Made by a program: the position numbers and the translations under genes | In this document: positions 1 through 9,116 of the stretch, piece by piece | Numbering within the stretch: position 1 is the stretch's first letter | Layout of the letters: each line of letters begins with the position of its first letter | NCBI RefSeq assembly: GCF_900100305.1 | Contig: NZ_FNEY01000035.1 | Coordinates: forward strand, 1 to 51,916 | Source: Paracidovorax citrulli | GTDB taxonomy: Bacteria; Pseudomonadota; Gammaproteobacteria; Burkholderiales; Burkholderiaceae_C | DNA length: 51,916 nt | Reading direction: 5' to 3' | The notes under the pieces: generated by a model | Databases searched by the model: none | Told to the model about the DNA's origin: nothing | Seen by the model: only the letters and a program-made list of their open reading frames with translations

Positions 1-2
1 TC

Positions 3-983
3 GCGCTGGAGCTGCACACCTTCGAGTGGGCCAGCTGCGACTACTACCTCGCGCACGGGCAGATGATGCCCGACGACTGGAAGGAGCAGCTCAAGGGCAT
101 GGACGCGCTCTTCTTCGGCGCCGTGGGCTGGCCGGCCACCGTGCCCGACCACGTCTCGCTGTGGGGCTCGCTGCTGAAGTTCCGCCGCGAGTTCGACCAG
201 TACATCAACCTGCGGCCCGTGCGCCTGTTCGAGGGCGTGCCGTGCCCGCTGGCGGGCCGCAAGCCCGGGGACATCGACTACTACGTGGTGCGCGAGAACA
301 CCGAGGGCGAGTACACGTCGCTGGGCGGCATCATGTACGAGGGCACGGACCGCGAGATCGTGATCCAGGAGTCGGTGTATTCGCGCAAGGGCGCCGAGCG
401 GCTGCTGAAGTTCGCGTTCGATCTCGCGCAGAGCCGCCCGAAGAAGCACGTGACGCTGGCCACCAAGAGCAACGGCATCGCCATCAGCATGCCGTGGTGG
501 GACCGGCGGGCCGACGAGGTGGCCAGACAGTATCCCGGCATCACGCTGGACAAGCAGCACATCGACATCCTGACGGCGCGCTTCGTGCTGCAGCCGGGGC
601 GCTTCGACGTGGTGGCGGCGACGAACCTGTTCGGCGACATCCTGTCGGACCTGGGGCCGGCGACGACGGGCACGATCGGGCTGGCGCCGTCGGCGAACCT
701 GAACCCGGAGCGCACGTTCCCGAGCCTGTTCGAGCCGGTGCACGGCTCGGCGCCGGACATCTACGGCAGGAACATCGCCAACCCGATCGCGATGGTGTGG
801 TCGGGGGCGCTGATGCTGGACTTCCTGACGCAGGGCCAGGGGGCGGGGCGGCAGGCGCACGATGCGATCGTGGCGGCCATCGAGCAGGTGATCCAGAGCG
901 GGCCGAAGACGCCGGACCTGGGCGGCACGGCCAGCACCACGCAGGTGGGCGAAGCCATCGCGGCGGCCATCGCCCGGAGCTGA
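3..983 (+). CDS. ttuC: tartrate dehydrogenase / D-malate dehydrogenase (5'-truncated by window edge)
   Basis: This is an NAD-dependent beta-decarboxylating dehydrogenase of the isopropylmalate/isocitrate family, most like tartrate/D-malate dehydrogenase. It would oxidise and decarboxylate tartrate or D-malate in the cytoplasm. The reading frame is open to the left edge, so the start and roughly the first 30-40 residues lie outside the window. Visible family marks are FFGAVGWPATVPDHVSLWG, the substrate-binding stretch LRPVRL, VRENTEGEYTSLGG (the phosphate/carboxylate loop) and the C-terminal nucleotide region EPVHGSAPDI followed by IANPIA. The WPATVPDH variant points to the tartrate dehydrogenase branch rather than LeuB. 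The patatin-like lipoprotein gene starts 96 bases downstream. The subfamily assignment (tartrate versus D-malate) is inference; both activities often occur in one enzyme. Confidence 0.85.
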   Translation, partial: ALELHTFEWASCDYYLAHGQMMPDDWKEQLKGMDALFFGAVGWPATVPDHVSLWGSLLKFRREFDQYINLRPVRLFEGVPCPLAGRKPGDIDYYVVRENTEGEYTSLGGIMYEGTDREIVIQESVYSRKGAERLLKFAFDLAQSRPKKHVTLATKSNGIAISMPWWDRRADEVARQYPGITLDKQHIDILTARFVLQPGRFDVVAATNLFGDILSDLGPATTGTIGLAPSANLNPERTFPSLFEPVHGSAPDIYGRNIANPIAMVWSGALMLDFLTQGQGAGRQAHDAIVAAIEQVIQSGPKTPDLGGTASTTQVGEAIAAAIARS

Positions 984-1079
984 CCAGTGGGGCCGAGCGC
1001 CGGCCACGCGACCCCACGCGCGCAAGGCGGGCGGCAGCCCGATAAACTGGCCGCTTCCCCACAGTGTCTCCCTGCCGGC

Positions 1080-2120
1080 ATGCGATCGAACGCCCTGTTG
1101 CGCCCCCTGGTCCTCCTGAGTGCTGCGGCTCTGGCCGCCTGCGGCAGCGCGCCGCCTGCCGCCCCTTCCGCCGCGCCCGCCCAGGCCGCTGCCGCTCCGT
1201 CGCCGGCCCCCATCAAGGTGGGCATCGCGCTGGGCGGCGGTGCGGCCAAGGGTTTCGCGCACATCGGCGTCATCAAGATGCTGGAGGCCAACGGCCTGGC
1301 ACCCGCCGTGGTGGCCGGCACCAGCGCGGGCAGCGTGGTGGGCGCGCTGTATGCGAGCGGCATGAACGCCTTCGAGCTGCAAGAAAAGGCCGTGGCGCTC
1401 GACGAGGCGAAGATCCGCGACCTGCAGCTGTCCTCCGGCGGACTCGTGCTCGGCCAGAAACTCGAAGACTATGTGAACGCGCAGGTCCGCAACCGGCCCA
1501 TCGAGCAGCTGGCCAAGCCCTTCGCCGCCGTGGCCACGCGGCTGGAGGACGGCGAGCGGACGGTGTTCACGCGCGGCAATACCGGGCAGGCGGTGCGCGC
1601 TTCCAGCAGCATACCGGGCGTCTTCCAGCCCGTGGCGGCCGGCAAATACCATTTCGTGGACGGCGGCGTGGTCAGTCCGGTGCCGGTGGACGCGGCGCGC
1701 CAGCTGGGGGCCGACATCGTGGTCGCCGTGGACATCTCCAACAAGGCGCGCGGCCAGGCGCCCGCCGACATGCTGGGCACCCTGGGCCAGTCGATCGCGA
1801 TCATGGGCCAGAAGCTCGGCCAGGCCGAACTCGCGCGGGCCGACGTGGTCGTGCGCCCGCAGGTGCTGGACATCGGCGCGGCCGACTTCACGCAGCGCGC
1901 CGGCGCCATCCTGGAGGGCGAGAAAGCCGCCCTCGCCGCCATGCCGCAGATCCGCGAGCGCGTGGCGCAGCTGCAGGCAGCGCGCGCCGAGGCCACGCGG
2001 CTCGCGCAACAGAAAGCCGCCGAGGCGCAGCACCAGGCCTGCCTGGAGCAGCGCTCGCGCCTGCAGAAGCTCGCGGGGCTGGCGGGGTTGGACGGCTCCT
2101 GCCCCGCCGCGGCCCCCTGA
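1080..2120 (+). CDS. patatin-like phospholipase, lipoprotein (RssA type)
   Basis: This is a predicted Ser-Asp dyad lipid acyl hydrolase of the bacterial patatin/RssA family, 346 residues. The ATG at 1080 is chosen because it opens a clean lipoprotein signal: a hydrophobic stretch ends in the lipobox LAAC with Cys21, so the protein should be anchored in the envelope. An Ala/Pro-rich linker (about 22-45) leads into the catalytic domain. LGGGAAKG (51-58) is the glycine-rich oxyanion loop, GTSAGS (80-85) carries the nucleophile Ser82, and DGG (194-196) provides Asp194. The C-terminal tail (about 290-346) is Ala/Gln/Arg-rich and helical. A further upstream start at 987 would bury the signal peptide and is rejected. 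The substrate is unknown. Confidence 0.85.
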   Translation: MRSNALLRPLVLLSAAALAACGSAPPAAPSAAPAQAAAAPSPAPIKVGIALGGGAAKGFAHIGVIKMLEANGLAPAVVAGTSAGSVVGALYASGMNAFELQEKAVALDEAKIRDLQLSSGGLVLGQKLEDYVNAQVRNRPIEQLAKPFAAVATRLEDGERTVFTRGNTGQAVRASSSIPGVFQPVAAGKYHFVDGGVVSPVPVDAARQLGADIVVAVDISNKARGQAPADMLGTLGQSIAIMGQKLGQAELARADVVVRPQVLDIGAADFTQRAGAILEGEKAALAAMPQIRERVAQLQAARAEATRLAQQKAAEAQHQACLEQRSRLQKLAGLAGLDGSCPAAAP

Positions 2121-2180
2121 CGCCGACATTTGCGCCCGCCTCCTACGGCGGCCCCATCGGCGCGCACGTATGGTGCCGCC

Positions 2181-3686
2181 ATGTCCCCCGGCAGCGATAT
2201 CCCCGCCCGTCTCGATCGGCTTCCCTGGTCCGCCTGGCACTGGCGCGTGGTGATCGCGCTGGGCATCGCCTGGGTGCTCGACGGGCTGGAAGTGACCATC
2301 GTCGGCTCCCTGGGCAGCGCGCTGGAGCGCCCCGACACGCTGGGGCTGACGGCGTCGCAGGTGGGCTGGACGGCCTCGCTGTACGTGGCCGGCGCGGTGA
2401 TCGGTGCCCTCGTGTTCGGCCGCATGGCGGACGCGCTGGGGCGCAAGCGCCTCTTCATGCTGACCCTGACGGTGTACATGGTGGCGACCGTGGCCACGGC
2501 CTTCACCAGCAGTTTCGCCGCGTTCGCGGTGTGCCGCTTCCTGACGGGCATCGGCATCGGCGGTGAATACGCGGCGATCAATTCCGCCATCGACGAACTC
2601 ATTCCCGCACGGGTGCGCGGCCGCGTGAACCTGGCCATCAACGGCAGTTTCTGGCTGGGCGCGGCCCTGGGGGCCGCCCTGAGCCTGGTGCTGCTGGACG
2701 CGCGCGTGCTGGGCCCGGAGTACGGCTGGCGGGCCGCCTTCCTCATGGGCGCTCTGCTGGGCGCCGCCGTGCTGCTGGTGCGACGGCACGTGCCGGAAAG
2801 CCCGCGCTGGCTGATCACCCACGGCCGCGCCGACGAGGCCGAACGCATCGTGGCGGACATCGAGCGCGGCGTGCATGGCACAACGAATCCGCGCCCAGCC
2901 GGGCCCGCGGCCGCGGCCGCCCCCGCCATGCCCCGCGCGACCCCGGAAGTCCCGGCCGGCGCGGCTGGCCCGGCAGAACCGCCTGGCCGCCGCACGCTGC
3001 CCTCCGCGTCGCAGGTGGTCCAGGTGCTGCTGCGCCGCTACCCGGAGCGCAGCGCCGTGGTGCTGGCGCTGATGGTGTCGCAGGCGTTCTTCTACAACGC
3101 GATCTTCTTCACCTACGCGCTGGTGCTGACGCGCTTCTACGGCGTGGACGCCAGCCGGGTGGGCCTCTACATCTTCCCCTTCGCCGCCGGGAACGTGCTG
3201 GGCCCGCTGCTGCTGGGGCCCCTCTTCGACCGCATCGGGCGGCGCGTGATGATTACCGCCACCTATGCGCTCGCGGGCATCGCGCTTGCGCTCACCGGCC
3301 TGGGCTTCATGAACGGCTGGCTGGATGCGACCACGCAGACCGTGGCCTGGTCGGTGGTGTTCTTCCTGGCCTCGGCCGCCGCGAGTTCCGCGTACCTCAC
3401 CGTGAGCGAGGTGTTCCCGCTGGAGATGCGCGCGCTGGCGATTTCCCTCTTCTACGCCGTGGGCACCGGCGTGGGCGGTTTCGCGGCCCCGGCCCTGTTC
3501 GGCGCGCTGATCGATACCGGCAGCCGGGAGAACGTGTTCATGGGTTACCTGCTCGGCGCGGCGCTGGTGCTGCTGGCGGCGGGCGTGACGTGGCGCTGGG
3601 CGGTGGATGCGGAGCGGAAATCGCTGGAAGAGATCGCGCCGCCGCTGGGAAGCGACGGCAACGGTGATTCGTTGAATCGCCGTTGA
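2181..3686 (+). CDS. MFS transporter, sugar/organic-acid porter type
   Basis: This is a 12-helix inner-membrane secondary transporter of about 501 residues. The first half carries the loop 2-3 signature GRMADALGRKR, and the second half repeats it as GPLFDRIGRR. TGIGIGGEYAAINSAIDEL resembles the sugar-porter and acid-transporter branch. A long Ala/Pro-rich cytoplasmic loop (about residues 235-275) separates the halves and is less conserved. The start at 2181 is preferred over the upstream GTG at 2130 because the protein then begins with a short polar N-terminus before helix 1. The gene lies 60 bases after the patatin gene and is convergent with the LysR gene, 54 bases away. Substrate unknown; nearby tartrate and sugar-acid genes suggest an organic acid, which is inference. 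Confidence 0.8.
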   Translation: MSPGSDIPARLDRLPWSAWHWRVVIALGIAWVLDGLEVTIVGSLGSALERPDTLGLTASQVGWTASLYVAGAVIGALVFGRMADALGRKRLFMLTLTVYMVATVATAFTSSFAAFAVCRFLTGIGIGGEYAAINSAIDELIPARVRGRVNLAINGSFWLGAALGAALSLVLLDARVLGPEYGWRAAFLMGALLGAAVLLVRRHVPESPRWLITHGRADEAERIVADIERGVHGTTNPRPAGPAAAAAPAMPRATPEVPAGAAGPAEPPGRRTLPSASQVVQVLLRRYPERSAVVLALMVSQAFFYNAIFFTYALVLTRFYGVDASRVGLYIFPFAAGNVLGPLLLGPLFDRIGRRVMITATYALAGIALALTGLGFMNGWLDATTQTVAWSVVFFLASAAASSAYLTVSEVFPLEMRALAISLFYAVGTGVGGFAAPALFGALIDTGSRENVFMGYLLGAALVLLAAGVTWRWAVDAERKSLEEIAPPLGSDGNGDSLNRR

Positions 3687-3740
3687 TGCGTCGTTGCCGG
3701 CGCACTCCCGTCTCCGCGCCCCGGCCGCCCTGCCCTGCAG

Positions 3741-4667
3741 TCACTTGCCCGTCTCCCTCAGGCATTCCACCAGCGCCTCCGTCACCGCCGTGCCCTCCTG
3801 CCCCCGCATCCGGATGATCCCCACCGGCGGCAGCTCCACCGGCACGGGCAGCCTGAGCACCGCCAGCAGGCCCTGCTGCGCGAAATGCCTTGCCACGGTG
3901 CCCGCCATGAAGGCGACGGCGCCGCGCTGGTGGACGAAGGTGATCTGCGACAGGAACGAGGCCGATTCGACGATGTCGGCGGGCGGGTGCAGGCCGTGGG
4001 CAAAGAACTGCTGCTCCAGCTTCACGCGCAGCGAGGCCCAGGGCGGGGGCAGCACGCAGGGCTGTGCGGCGATGTCGGACCAGCGGGGCTGGCGCCTGCG
4101 GGCCAGGGGATGGCCGGGGCGCACGACGGCGACCATGGGGTCGTCGTAGAGTGCCTCGGTTTCCAGGTCGGGCGAGGCATATCCGGGCTCCAGGCGGCCG
4201 ACGAACAGGTCGAGCTCGCCCAGCCGCAGCCTGGGCAGCAGGCGGGTGAGGTCGCCCTCCTCGATGAGGACGGTCACGTGGGGCGAGCGCGCCTTGAGCC
4301 GCTCCACGGCCTGCGCGAGCAGCACCGGGGTGGCGGCCACCATGGCGCCCACGCTGGTGCGGCCGCGGGCGCCGCTGGCCTCGGCGGCGATCTCGTCGCG
4401 CGTGCGCTCGTAGCCGGCGAGCACGGAACGCGCGAAGCGCACCACGCTCGCGCCCGCGGCGGTGGGCTCGGTGCCGCGGGTGGAGCGCTCGAACAGGGGC
4501 AGGCCGAACATGCGCTCGATCTCGGCCAGCGTCTTGGAGACGGCAGGCTGCGTGACGGAGAGGAACTCCGCCGCGCGGCCGACGTGGCGGAACTGGTCGA
4601 GCGCGACCAGCATCTGCAGGTGCCTCAGCTTGAGGTTGGAACGCAGCACGCGATCGATCCTGGGCAT
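3741..4667 (-). CDS. LysR-family transcriptional regulator of the sugar-acid cluster
   Basis: This 308-residue LysR-type regulator has an N-terminal winged helix-turn-helix at about 13-75 (RHLQMLVALDQFRHVGRAAE, then SVTQPAVSKTLAEIE) and a C-terminal periplasmic-binding-like effector domain at about 95-300. The recognition helix and the FGLPLFERSTRG turn are standard for the family. It is transcribed divergently from the Bug receptor gene, with 119 bases between the start codons. This is the classical arrangement in which a LysR protein controls its divergent neighbour in response to a pathway metabolite. The likely targets are therefore the Bug receptor, the UxaA-type dehydratase and the following aldehyde dehydrogenase and aldolase genes. 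The effector is unknown. Confidence 0.88.
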   Translation of the reverse strand: MPRIDRVLRSNLKLRHLQMLVALDQFRHVGRAAEFLSVTQPAVSKTLAEIERMFGLPLFERSTRGTEPTAAGASVVRFARSVLAGYERTRDEIAAEASGARGRTSVGAMVAATPVLLAQAVERLKARSPHVTVLIEEGDLTRLLPRLRLGELDLFVGRLEPGYASPDLETEALYDDPMVAVVRPGHPLARRRQPRWSDIAAQPCVLPPPWASLRVKLEQQFFAHGLHPPADIVESASFLSQITFVHQRGAVAFMAGTVARHFAQQGLLAVLRLPVPVELPPVGIIRMRGQEGTAVTEALVECLRETGK

Positions 4668-4786
4668 TTTCCGGACATTCCTTGGAGGTTATGAAGGCAG
4701 TCCGTATTTTCATTGGATTGGCATGTCCCGCTTCTGAACAATGGAGGCAGCCCTCACCCACGATAAAGAAACAGGAGACATATCCC
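4668..4786. promoter_or_regulatory. divergent control region between LysR gene and Bug operon
   Basis: This 119-base gap separates two divergent start codons and is somewhat AT-richer than its surroundings (for example around 4705-4720). It must hold the promoter of the rightward operon and that of the LysR gene. AGGAG at about 4773-4777 is the ribosome-binding site of the Bug gene, and AAGGA on the minus strand about 10 bases before 4667 serves the regulator. I could not place a convincing T-N11-A LysR operator by eye. Confidence 0.5.
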
Positions 4787-5785
4787 ATGCAGACCCCACG
4801 CTGCGGCCGGCGCCAGCTCGTTCTGGGCGCCCTCGGCACCGCCACGCTCGCCCTCGCCTCCGCGCCCGCCCGCCTGCTGGCGCAGGGCGCGTATCCCGAC
4901 CGCCCCATCACGTTCATCTGCCCCTGGCCCGCCGGCGGCACGGCCGACCAGTCGATGCGCACGCTGTGCACGGTGGCGGGCCGCGTGCTCGGCCAACCGA
5001 TCGCGGTGGAGAACCGCGCGGGCGCCTCCGGCATGATCGGCTCCAAGGCCCTGGCCACCGCGAAGCCGGACGGCTACACGATCGGGCAGATCCCGATCTC
5101 GGTCACGCGCTTCTCGCAGCTGGGCACTTTGCAGGCCGATCCGCGCAAGGACTTCACGTACATCGCCCGCACCTCGGGCCAGACCTTCGGCATCGCGGTG
5201 CCGGCGAACTCGCCGTTCAAGACGCTCAAGGACTTCGTGGATTACGCGAAGGCCCATCCGGGCAAGGTGACGTATGCGCATGCGGGCGTGGGCGGCGCCA
5301 CGCACGTGGGCATGGAGGAATTCGCCAGCGTGGCGGGCATCCAGTTGAACCACGTGCCCTACAAGGGCGGCGCCGAAGCGCTGCAGGGCGTGCTGGGCGG
5401 CCATGTGGATGCGCTGGCCGACTCCAGTTCGTGGGCGCCGCATGTGGAAGCCGGCAAGCTGTGCCTGCTGGCCACCTGGGGCGAACAGCGCACGGCACGG
5501 TTCAAGGACGTGCCGACGCTGCGCGAGCTGGGCTGGGACGTGGTGGTGGATGCCCCCAACGGCATCGGCGCGCCGAAAGGACTGGACCCGGCCGTCGCGG
5601 CGAAACTGCGCGACGCGTTCCGCCAGGCCGTGGCCAGCCCCGAGTTCAAGGCGGTGGCCGACAAGCTGGATGCCCCCGTGCTCTACCTGGACGGCCCCGA
5701 CTACGAAAAATACGTGAACACCGTCTATGCCAAGGAAACGGTGCTCATCGACAAGCTGAAACTGCGAGAGCTGATGAAGGGGTGA
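4787..5785 (+). CDS. Bug-family (TctC-like) periplasmic solute-binding protein
   Basis: This 332-residue periplasmic binding receptor belongs to the Bordetella uptake gene (Bug/TctC) family, a very large group in Burkholderiales that binds carboxylates or similar small acids. The ATG at 4787 follows AGGAG by 9 bases and opens a twin-arginine-like signal (CGRRQLVLGALG) with a cleavage site near residue 33. Family marks are YPDRPITFICPWPAGG, VENRAGASG, ATAKPDGYT and the VPYKGGAEALQGVLGGHVD segment. No TctA or TctB membrane partners are adjacent, which is usual for orphan Bug receptors. Its position at the head of the dehydratase genes suggests it captures the sugar acid or its precursor; ligand identity is inference. 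Confidence 0.9.
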   Translation: MQTPRCGRRQLVLGALGTATLALASAPARLLAQGAYPDRPITFICPWPAGGTADQSMRTLCTVAGRVLGQPIAVENRAGASGMIGSKALATAKPDGYTIGQIPISVTRFSQLGTLQADPRKDFTYIARTSGQTFGIAVPANSPFKTLKDFVDYAKAHPGKVTYAHAGVGGATHVGMEEFASVAGIQLNHVPYKGGAEALQGVLGGHVDALADSSSWAPHVEAGKLCLLATWGEQRTARFKDVPTLRELGWDVVVDAPNGIGAPKGLDPAVAAKLRDAFRQAVASPEFKAVADKLDAPVLYLDGPDYEKYVNTVYAKETVLIDKLKLRELMKG

Positions 5786-5894
5786 ATCCCCGCCCGGCCG
5801 CGCCGGCGTCCGCGGCCTCGCCGCTGCGCGAGGTCCGGGCGAGGCATGCCCACACATCCCACGCACACGCCCTACCCCATGATGAAAGCCCCGC

Positions 5895-7424
5895 ATGCCC
5901 AGCCTTGACAGTCCGCTGCTGCACCTGCATCCCAATGACAACGTGTTCGTCGCCAAGGCGGCGCTGGCGCTGGGGCAGGAGATTCCCGAACTGGGGGTGC
6001 GGGTACGCGCGCAGGTGCCGCCGGGGCACAAGATCGCAGCGCGGCGCATCGCGCGGGGCGAGCAGGTGAAGAAGTACGACACGGTGATCGGCGTGGCGAC
6101 GCGCGACCTGGAGCCGGGCGAGTACGTGCACAGCCACAACCTGGAGATCGTGGACCATTACCGCGACCCGGCGTTCTGCGCGGATGTCCGGCCGGTCCAT
6201 TACGTGCCCGAGGCCGAGCGCGCGACCTTCCAGGGTTTCGTGCGCGCGGATGGCTCCGTGGGCACGCGTAACTTCATCGGCATCCTGTCGTCGGTCAATT
6301 GCTCCGCCACGGTCATCAAGCAGATCGCCGCGCATTTCACGCAGGAGCGGATGCGCGCATTCCCCCACGTGGATGGCGTGGTGGCGTTCGCGCAGACCAG
6401 CGGCTGCGGCATGTCCTCGCCCAGCGAGCATTTCGACGTGCTGCGCCGCACGATCGCGGGCTATGCCCGGCACCCGAACCTGGCCGGCGTGCTGATCGTG
6501 GGCCTGGGCTGCGAGCGCAACCAGGTGGACGGGCTGGTCGAATCCCAGGGCCTGGAGCGCGGCCGGCTGATGCGCACGCTGGTGATGCAGGACGTGGGCG
6601 GCACGCGGGCGACCATCGCTGCCGGCATCGCGGCGATCGAGGAGATGCTGCCGGCCGCCAACGAGGCGCGCCGCAGCACGGTGCCCGCCAGCCACCTGAA
6701 GATCGGGCTCGAATGCGGCGGATCGGACGGCTTCTCCGGCATCACGGCCAACCCGGCGCTGGGCGCGGCGATGGACGTGCTCGTGCGCCATGGCGGCACC
6801 GCCATCCTGTCGGAAACGCCGGAAATCCACGGCGTGGAGTTCATGCTCACGCGCCGCGCCATCAGCCCCGCTGTGGGCCAGAAGCTGCTGGACCGCCTGG
6901 CCTGGTGGGAGCGCTACGCGGCCGGGCAGAACGCGCAGTTCAACGGCGTGGTGGGCCACGGCAACCAGGCCGGCGGCCTGGCGAACATCTTCGAGAAATC
7001 GCTGGGCAGCGCGATGAAAGGTGGCACCACGCCGCTGCGCGCCGTGTACGAATACGCCGAGCGCATCGACGAGAGCGGTTTCGTGTTCATGGATTCGCCG
7101 GGTTACGACCCGGTCGCCGCCACGGGACAGATCGCGAGCGGCGCGCAGCTGATCTGCTTCACCACCGGGCGCGGCTCGATGTTCGGCAGCAAGCCGGCAC
7201 CGACCATCAAGCTGGCCAGCAACACGCCCATGTACCGGCGCCTGGAGGAGGACATGGACATCAACTGCGGCGTGATCCTGGACGGCGAACTGACGGTGCC
7301 CGAGATGGGCGAGCGCATCTTCGCGCAGATCCTGCGGCACGCGAGCGGCGAGGCGACCAAGAGCGAGCTGCTGGGCCTGGGCGACCACGAGTTCGTGCCC
7401 TGGCACCTGGGTATCGTGAGCTGA
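5895..7424 (+). CDS. UxaA/GarD-family sugar-acid dehydratase (altronate or galactarate type)
   Basis: This 509-residue cytoplasmic enzyme matches the UxaA/GarD family, metal-dependent dehydratases acting on altronate or galactarate. An N-terminal SAF domain spans about 1-95, followed by a linker and the catalytic part starting near FVRADGSVGTRNFIG. Conserved pieces include VNCSATVIKQIA, FAQTSGCGM, GLGCERNQVDG, ECGGSDGFSGITANPALG and the late MDSPGYDP and GRGSMFGSKPAPTIKL stretches. It lies 109 bases after the Bug gene, upstream of a semialdehyde dehydrogenase and an HpaI aldolase. That set fits two known routes: 5-keto-4-deoxyglucarate cleavage by an aldolase, or conversion to a 2-oxoglutarate semialdehyde that is then oxidised. 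I cannot tell galactarate from altronate from sequence alone, so no symbol is given. Confidence 0.8.
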   Translation: MPSLDSPLLHLHPNDNVFVAKAALALGQEIPELGVRVRAQVPPGHKIAARRIARGEQVKKYDTVIGVATRDLEPGEYVHSHNLEIVDHYRDPAFCADVRPVHYVPEAERATFQGFVRADGSVGTRNFIGILSSVNCSATVIKQIAAHFTQERMRAFPHVDGVVAFAQTSGCGMSSPSEHFDVLRRTIAGYARHPNLAGVLIVGLGCERNQVDGLVESQGLERGRLMRTLVMQDVGGTRATIAAGIAAIEEMLPAANEARRSTVPASHLKIGLECGGSDGFSGITANPALGAAMDVLVRHGGTAILSETPEIHGVEFMLTRRAISPAVGQKLLDRLAWWERYAAGQNAQFNGVVGHGNQAGGLANIFEKSLGSAMKGGTTPLRAVYEYAERIDESGFVFMDSPGYDPVAATGQIASGAQLICFTTGRGSMFGSKPAPTIKLASNTPMYRRLEEDMDINCGVILDGELTVPEMGERIFAQILRHASGEATKSELLGLGDHEFVPWHLGIVS

Positions 7425-7581
7425 GCCCCGGTTCCGAGGCGGTGCGGTGCGGTTCTGCCCGACGTTCCGGCCCGCACGCGCTGCCATGCAGGCACCAGCG
7501 CGACACCCGGCCTTTACCGCCGGATGCGGCACCGCTATGGTTTCCGGCAGCCACCGCTGCCTTTCGTTTTCCTTGCGCGAC

Positions 7582-9078
7582 ATGACCATTTCCTCTTCTT
7601 CACCCATTTCTTCCCTCTCCGCTGCCCGCCCGCTGGTGCGAAGCCAGCTCTGCATTGCCGGCCGTTGGCAGGCCGCCGCCAGCGGCGCCACCTTCGCCGT
7701 CACCGATCCGGCCACGGGCGAGACGATCGCGCGCGTGCCCGACGGCGGCGCCGAGGACGCGCGCGCCGCCACCGATGCCGCCCACGCGGCCTTCGCCACC
7801 TGGCGCCACGTGCCGGCCAAGCAGCGCGCGGCCCTGATCAAGCGCTGGAACGATCTCGTCCTGGCCCACCAGGAAGGGCTCGGCGCGCTCATCTCGCTGG
7901 AACAGGGCAAGCCGCTGGCCGAGGGCAAGGGCGAGGTGGCCTATGCCGCGAGCTACATCGAGTGGTTCGGCGAAGAGGCCACGCGCATGAACGGCGAGGT
8001 GATTCCCGCGCCCGTGCCGGGCCGGCGCATGTTCGCCCTCAAGGAGCCCGTGGGCGTGGTGGCCGCGATCACGCCCTGGAATTTTCCCGCCGCGATGATC
8101 GCGCGCAAGATCGCCCCCGCGCTCGCCGCCGGCTGCACGGTGGTCTGCAAGCCCGCGGAAGACACGCCGCTCACCTCGCTCGCGCTCGTGGCGCTGGCCG
8201 AAGAAGCGGGCATTCCGCCCGGCGTGCTGAACATCGTCACCGCCTCGCGCGAGCACACGCCCGCGGTGGTGGATGCGTGGCTCGACGATTCCCGCGTGCG
8301 CAAGATCACCTTCACAGGCTCCACGCCCGTGGGCAAGCACCTGGCGCGGCGCAGTGCCGATACGCTCAAGAAGCTCTCGCTGGAACTCGGCGGCAACGCG
8401 CCCTTCATCGTGTTCGAGGATGCCGACGTGGATGCGGCGGTGGACGGCTTCATGGCCGCGAAGTTCAGGAACGGCGGGCAGACCTGCGTGTGCCCCAACC
8501 GCGTGTTCGTGCACCGCGCCGTGCACGACGCATTCGCCCAGAAGCTCGCCGCGCGCGTGCAGGCCCTGCACGTGGGCCCGGCGACGGACCCGGCCTCGCA
8601 GATCGGCCCGATGATCAACGCGCGCGCCGTCGAGAAGATCGAACGCCATGTGCAGGATGCCGTCGCGCGCGGCGCGGCGGTGCTCACCGGCGGCAGGCGC
8701 CTGGATGCGCTGGGCGCCCACTACTACGCGCCCACCGTGCTCACGGGCGCGGATGCCAGCATGGCCTGCGCCTGCGAGGAAACCTTCGGCCCGGTGGCGC
8801 CGCTCACGGTCTTCGACAGCGAAAAGGAAGTGATCGCCGCCGCCAACGACACGCCCTTCGGCCTGGCCGCGTACTTCTACAGCAACGACGTGCGCCGCAT
8901 CTGGCGCGTGGCCGATGCGCTGGAGAGCGGCATCGTCGGCATCAACGAAGGCGCGCTCGCGGCCGAGGCCGCACCGTTCGGCGGCGTGAAGGAATCCGGC
9001 TACGGCCGCGAGGGCTCCACCCACGGCCTGGACGATTACCTGCACACCAAGTACCTTTGCCAGGGCGGGCTCGACTGA
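7582..9078 (+). CDS. NAD(P)-dependent (succinate- or 2-oxoglutarate-) semialdehyde dehydrogenase
   Basis: This 498-residue aldehyde dehydrogenase is closest in pattern to succinate-semialdehyde and alpha-ketoglutarate-semialdehyde dehydrogenases. Marks are the Rossmann stretch [20 protein letters not shown], the cofactor loop [11 protein letters not shown], the catalytic Glu region LELGGNAPF and the nucleophile region [11 protein letters not shown]. Upstream in-frame starts exist at 7447, 7486 and 7537. The ATG at 7582 is preferred because the family typically begins shortly before the LCIAGRW strand. The stop overlaps a possible start of the aldolase gene (TGATG), implying coupled expression. 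In this context the natural substrate is likely a pathway semialdehyde rather than GABA-derived succinate semialdehyde, but this is inference. Confidence 0.85.
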   Translation: MTISSSSPISSLSAARPLVRSQLCIAGRWQAAASGATFAVTDPATGETIARVPDGGAEDARAATDAAHAAFATWRHVPAKQRAALIKRWNDLVLAHQEGLGALISLEQGKPLAEGKGEVAYAASYIEWFGEEATRMNGEVIPAPVPGRRMFALKEPVGVVAAITPWNFPAAMIARKIAPALAAGCTVVCKPAEDTPLTSLALVALAEEAGIPPGVLNIVTASREHTPAVVDAWLDDSRVRKITFTGSTPVGKHLARRSADTLKKLSLELGGNAPFIVFEDADVDAAVDGFMAAKFRNGGQTCVCPNRVFVHRAVHDAFAQKLAARVQALHVGPATDPASQIGPMINARAVEKIERHVQDAVARGAAVLTGGRRLDALGAHYYAPTVLTGADASMACACEETFGPVAPLTVFDSEKEVIAAANDTPFGLAAYFYSNDVRRIWRVADALESGIVGINEGALAAEAAPFGGVKESGYGREGSTHGLDDYLHTKYLCQGGLD

Positions 9079-9116
9079 TGCCCACCCGCTCCCCGCATTC
9101 GACCGGAAACCCACCG